From the NCBI GenBank assembly GCA_018609965.1, contig JAHENP010000067.1, positions 1-6,230 on the forward strand: DNA of 6,230 nt, read 5' to 3'. The notes under the pieces were generated by a model. That model did no database searches. It saw only the letters and a program-made list of their open reading frames with translations, and was not told where the DNA came from. Origin of the DNA: Haloferacaceae archaeon (lineage in GTDB: Archaea; Halobacteriota; Halobacteria; Halobacteriales; Haloferacaceae). This document shows positions 4,201-6,230 of this stretch, in pieces; positions within the stretch are counted from its first letter, which is position 1, and every line of letters starts with the position of its first letter. A program made the translations under genes and the position numbers.

Positions 4201-5526
4201 GTGACAGACACCACCGAGAGCGGACACGCCGACGCGAGCGACGCAGACGGCGCGACCGACGCAGACGGCGCGACCGACGCAGGCGACGCAGACGACGTGA
4301 CGGCAGCGGCGTTGGCCGACCAAGTACGGGACGGCGAACTCCGACTGTACGAACTCGAAGACCACGCAGATCCGGACACGGCAGCGACCGCCCGGCGGCG
4401 GCTCGTGGGCGGCCACCAGCACTCGGCGTTCGACGGTCCCGAGACGGCACTGTCGACGACCGGAGAGTACGCGTTCCCGGCGGCCGACGCGGAGACGAAC
4501 ATCGAGAACATGACCGGCGCGGTCCAGATTCCGGCGGGCGTCGTCGGCCCAGTCACGGTCGACGGCGACGCGCTCGGGGGTGAACGGTACGTCCCGATGG
4601 CGACCACTGAGGGCGCACTGTTGGCGTCCGTCAACCGTGGTTGTTCGGTGCTCGACCGTGCCGGCGGCGCGACGGCCCGCGTTCTCCAACGGGGGATGAC
4701 CCGCGCGCCGGTGTTCCGGGTCGCAGACGTGGCCGCCGCACAGGCGCTCGTCGCGTGGGTCGAAGACCACGAGCGTCGGCTCCGCGAGGCGGCGGAGTCG
4801 ACCACCAGCCATGGCGAACTCGACGGGGTCACCCCGTACGTCGTCGGCAACAACGTGTTCCTCCGGTTCACGTACGACACGAAAGACGCGATGGGGATGA
4901 ACATGGCCACCATCGCCACCGAGGCGGCCTGTGACGTGATCGAGACGGAGACGGACGCGAGTCTGGTCGCGCTGTCGGGCAACCTCTGTTCGGACAAGAA
5001 GCCGGCGGCGGTCAACGCCGTCGAGGGACGCGGCCGGACGGTCGCGGCCGACGCGACGATTCCCGCTGAGGTTGTCGAGGCGGTGCTCGACACCACCCCG
5101 GCGGCGGTCGCGGAGGTGAACACCCGGAAGAACCACGTCGGCAGCGCCAAAGCTGGCAGTCTCGGGTTCAACGCCCACGTCGCCAACACGGTCGCGGCGA
5201 TCTTCCTCGCGACCGGGCAGGACGCCGCGCAGGTCGTCGAAGGCTCCAACGCGATCACCACCGCGGAGGTGGTCGACGGCGACCTCTACGTCTCGCTCAC
5301 GATTGCCTCCCTAGAGGTCGGAACGGTCGGTGGCGGCACGAAGCTCCCGACGCAGGCGGAGGGGTTGGACGTGCTCGGCGTTCGCGGCGGCGGCGACCCC
5401 GCTGGCTCCAACGCCGACGCGCTCGCGGAGGCGACCGCCGTCGCCGCACTCGCTGGCGAACTCTCGTTGCTGTCGGCGCTCGCTTCGCGGAACCTCTCGG
5501 GTGCACACGCGGACCTCGGGCGGTAG
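4201..5526 (+). CDS. hmgA: HMG-CoA reductase (class I, NADPH type)
   Basis: It reduces 3-hydroxy-3-methylglutaryl-CoA to mevalonate, the committed step to archaeal isoprenoid lipids and carotenoids, in the cytosol (no membrane domain). In the 441-residue product the catalytic residues are Glu137 (TTEGALLASVNRG), Lys266 (NLCSDKKPAA), Asp341 (ATGQDAAQ) and His436 (GAHADLGR at the C-terminus). The cofactor motifs DAMGMNM (229-235) and GTVGGGTK (374-381) are present. The body is very like the characterised Haloferax enzyme, known for statin inhibition. GTG at 4201 is chosen because a TATA-like box lies 27 bases upstream. A second in-frame GTG at 4297 would give VTAAALADQVRDGELRL, matching the usual family N-terminus; the 32 residues between are an Asp/Ala/Thr-rich extension. 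A GTG at 4108 would overlap the preceding pseudogene and is rejected. Confidence 0.95.
   Translation: MTDTTESGHADASDADGATDADGATDAGDADDVTAAALADQVRDGELRLYELEDHADPDTAATARRRLVGGHQHSAFDGPETALSTTGEYAFPAADAETNIENMTGAVQIPAGVVGPVTVDGDALGGERYVPMATTEGALLASVNRGCSVLDRAGGATARVLQRGMTRAPVFRVADVAAAQALVAWVEDHERRLREAAESTTSHGELDGVTPYVVGNNVFLRFTYDTKDAMGMNMATIATEAACDVIETETDASLVALSGNLCSDKKPAAVNAVEGRGRTVAADATIPAEVVEAVLDTTPAAVAEVNTRKNHVGSAKAGSLGFNAHVANTVAAIFLATGQDAAQVVEGSNAITTAEVVDGDLYVSLTIASLEVGTVGGGTKLPTQAEGLDVLGVRGGGDPAGSNADALAEATAVAALAGELSLLSALASRNLSGAHADLGR
4240..4278 (+). repeat. 18-base tandem repeat in the hmgA 5' region
   Basis: Two perfect copies of GACGCAGACGGCGCGACC (4240-4257, 4258-4275) are followed by a degenerate third. 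They encode DADGAT-DADGAT-DAGDAD. The unit is a multiple of three and keeps GC-ending codons, as expected if it is translated as an acidic N-terminal linker. Confidence 0.75.
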
Positions 5527-5562
5527 TCGACCCGGTCGCGCCGCAGACGACACTCGGGAGCC

Positions 5563-6012
5563 TCAGTCCACATCGGAGACGGAGACCTCCACCTCCCCGT
5601 CGAGTGTCACCCGGACGGTGAGCGTGTCGGCACCGACCCCGCCGCCGACGGTGCGGTAGAGTCTGATCCGGCCGGTCCCCACCCGGTCACCGGCGCGCGC
5701 CTCGACGACATAGCTCCCACGCTGTGGGAAGAAACTCTGGCTCACACGGGTCGCATCGCCGGGAATCGGGAACGCGCCCTCCACGGTCACGGTGTCACCC
5801 AACGGCGTCGCCGCCCGCTCCCCGGGTGTCTGTCCCTCCAACAACGCGCGGACCCGGACCCTGACCGGACCCGGTCGTTCGTTGACGAACCTGATCCCGC
5901 CCGGCACACGGTTCGCGCGGAGACTGCGGCCACAGCCGGCCAACGCCGCCACGCTCCCGACGGCAGCGGCTCCCAACAGCTCCCGACGGTTGCGTTTGGC
6001 TCCCTCCGGCAC
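5563..6012 (-). CDS. Tat-exported lipoprotein, hypothetical
   Basis: A 149-residue protein of unknown function. Its N-terminus has a twin-arginine signal (KRNRRELLG, Arg9-Arg10), a hydrophobic Ala/Val/Leu run and a lipobox LAGC ending at Cys27, so it is predicted to be exported folded and lipid-anchored outside the membrane, as is common in haloarchaea. The mature part is rich in alternating beta strands (IRFVNE, PVRVRVRALLE, DTVTVEGAF, YVVEARAG, TLTVRVTLDGEVEVSVS), suggesting a small beta-sandwich domain; no catalytic motif or other membrane segment is visible. The start is GTG at 6010-6012 with a TATA-like box 28 bases upstream. It converges on hmgA with 36 bases between the stops and diverges from the gene at 6129. 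Confidence 0.82.
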   Translation of the reverse strand: MPEGAKRNRRELLGAAAVGSVAALAGCGRSLRANRVPGGIRFVNERPGPVRVRVRALLEGQTPGERAATPLGDTVTVEGAFPIPGDATRVSQSFFPQRGSYVVEARAGDRVGTGRIRLYRTVGGGVGADTLTVRVTLDGEVEVSVSDVD

Positions 6013-6036
6013 GTCTCGGCTTCGACGCGACCCACG

Positions 6037-6044
6037 GTCAAAAG
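6037..6044 (-). promoter_or_regulatory. TATA-like box of the lipoprotein gene
   Basis: On the minus strand GGGGCTTTTGACC contains CTTTTGAC (6044-6037), centred about 28 bases before the GTG at 6012. This matches the haloarchaeal promoter pattern and a leaderless start, and supports the GTG chosen for the lipoprotein. Confidence 0.5.
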
Positions 6045-6093
6045 CCCCACCCCGTCGGCTTCCCCCGGTGGTGTCACCACGACGCCGCGGGCG

Positions 6094-6130
6094 AAGCCTT
6101 CTCGACGCCGCAGACTGACTGTCGGACAGT
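6094..6130 (+). promoter_or_regulatory. Promoter and start-spanning palindrome of the last gene
   Basis: AAGCCTTCTC (6094-6103) shares AAGCCTT with the hmgA promoter and sits about 28 bases before the GTG at 6129. A perfect inverted repeat, ACTGTC-G-GACAGT (6118-6130), covers the expected transcription start and the first two bases of the start codon. This could be an operator or a start-site hairpin; it is short, so chance is possible. Confidence 0.35.
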
Positions 6131-6230
6131 GACAGACGACACAGCCGTCTCGCTGCGGGACGGGATCAGGATCGAGCTGTCGGACGGAACCAGCGTCGTG
6201 GCGGACGCGACCGACCCGGACGGTGACGCC
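6129..6230 (+). CDS. N-terminal fragment, possible MBL-fold exonuclease
   Basis: Only the first 34 codons are in the window; the gene continues beyond 6230. It starts with GTG at 6129 and reads VTDDTAVSLRDGIRIELSDG and on to ADATDPDGDA, with strong GC-ending codon bias. A two-stranded start (IRIELSDGTSVVAD) followed by a DPDGDA turn resembles the segment just before the HAHGDH metal motif in haloarchaeal metallo-beta-lactamase-fold nucleases annotated as mRNA 3'-end processing factors. The diagnostic motif lies outside the window, so the function is a tentative reading. It is divergently arranged with the lipoprotein gene, 116 bases apart. Confidence 0.6.
   Translation, partial: MTDDTAVSLRDGIRIELSDGTSVVADATDPDGDA

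Noticed and set aside
4131..5261. Long minus-strand open frames opposite hmgA
   Set aside because: They are antisense shadows produced by the extreme codon bias of hmgA; they show Ser/Arg/Val-rich low complexity and no domain.

Overview
The window looks like chromosomal DNA from a halophilic archaeon (class Halobacteria). Coding regions have very GC-rich third codon positions, proteins are acidic and alanine/aspartate-rich, several starts are GTG with archaeal TATA-like boxes about 27-30 bases upstream (leaderless style), and the mevalonate-pathway HMG-CoA reductase is of the haloarchaeal type. No genus can be assigned from sequence alone.

Layout. Bases 1-528 hold no convincing gene. They carry a strong GC hairpin (279-300) of the kind I associate with right ends of haloarchaeal IS200/IS605 (TnpB-type) elements. 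A compact VapBC toxin-antitoxin operon follows (529-1197), with a palindrome over its promoter and a T-tract after it. Bases 1200-1660 form a tRNA-bearing patch on the minus strand: a genuine tRNA-Pro(GGG) at 1582-1652; an about 95-base island of very low GC (about 23%); and an aberrant tRNA-like gene (1358-1431) with a lysine-tRNA-like body but a GAA loop. A second tRNA-like fold without a D-arm overlaps its 3' end. A 366-residue succinylglutamate desuccinylase/aspartoacylase-family protein (1740-2840, minus) lies upstream of the tRNAs on the same strand.

Bases 2841-4114 are an accessory, decayed stretch. It has a long gene-free segment, one likely small membrane protein (3512-3649), another mobile-element-type hairpin (3685-3704), a nested inverted-repeat structure resembling a three-way junction (3788-3859), and the C-terminal stump of a second PIN-domain toxin (to 4114).

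From about 4160 onward the window is ordinary core genome: hmgA (4201-5526, plus), a convergent Tat-exported lipoprotein (5563-6012, minus), and, divergent from the latter, the first 34 codons of a gene that runs off the end (6129-6230), possibly an MBL-fold nuclease. The left two thirds therefore read as a tRNA-associated accessory zone with toxin-antitoxin genes and insertion-element relics, abutting housekeeping genes. No clearly new multi-gene system is visible. The most unusual items are the tRNA-like pair, the nested hairpin element and the palindromes over the vapBC and hmgA promoters.
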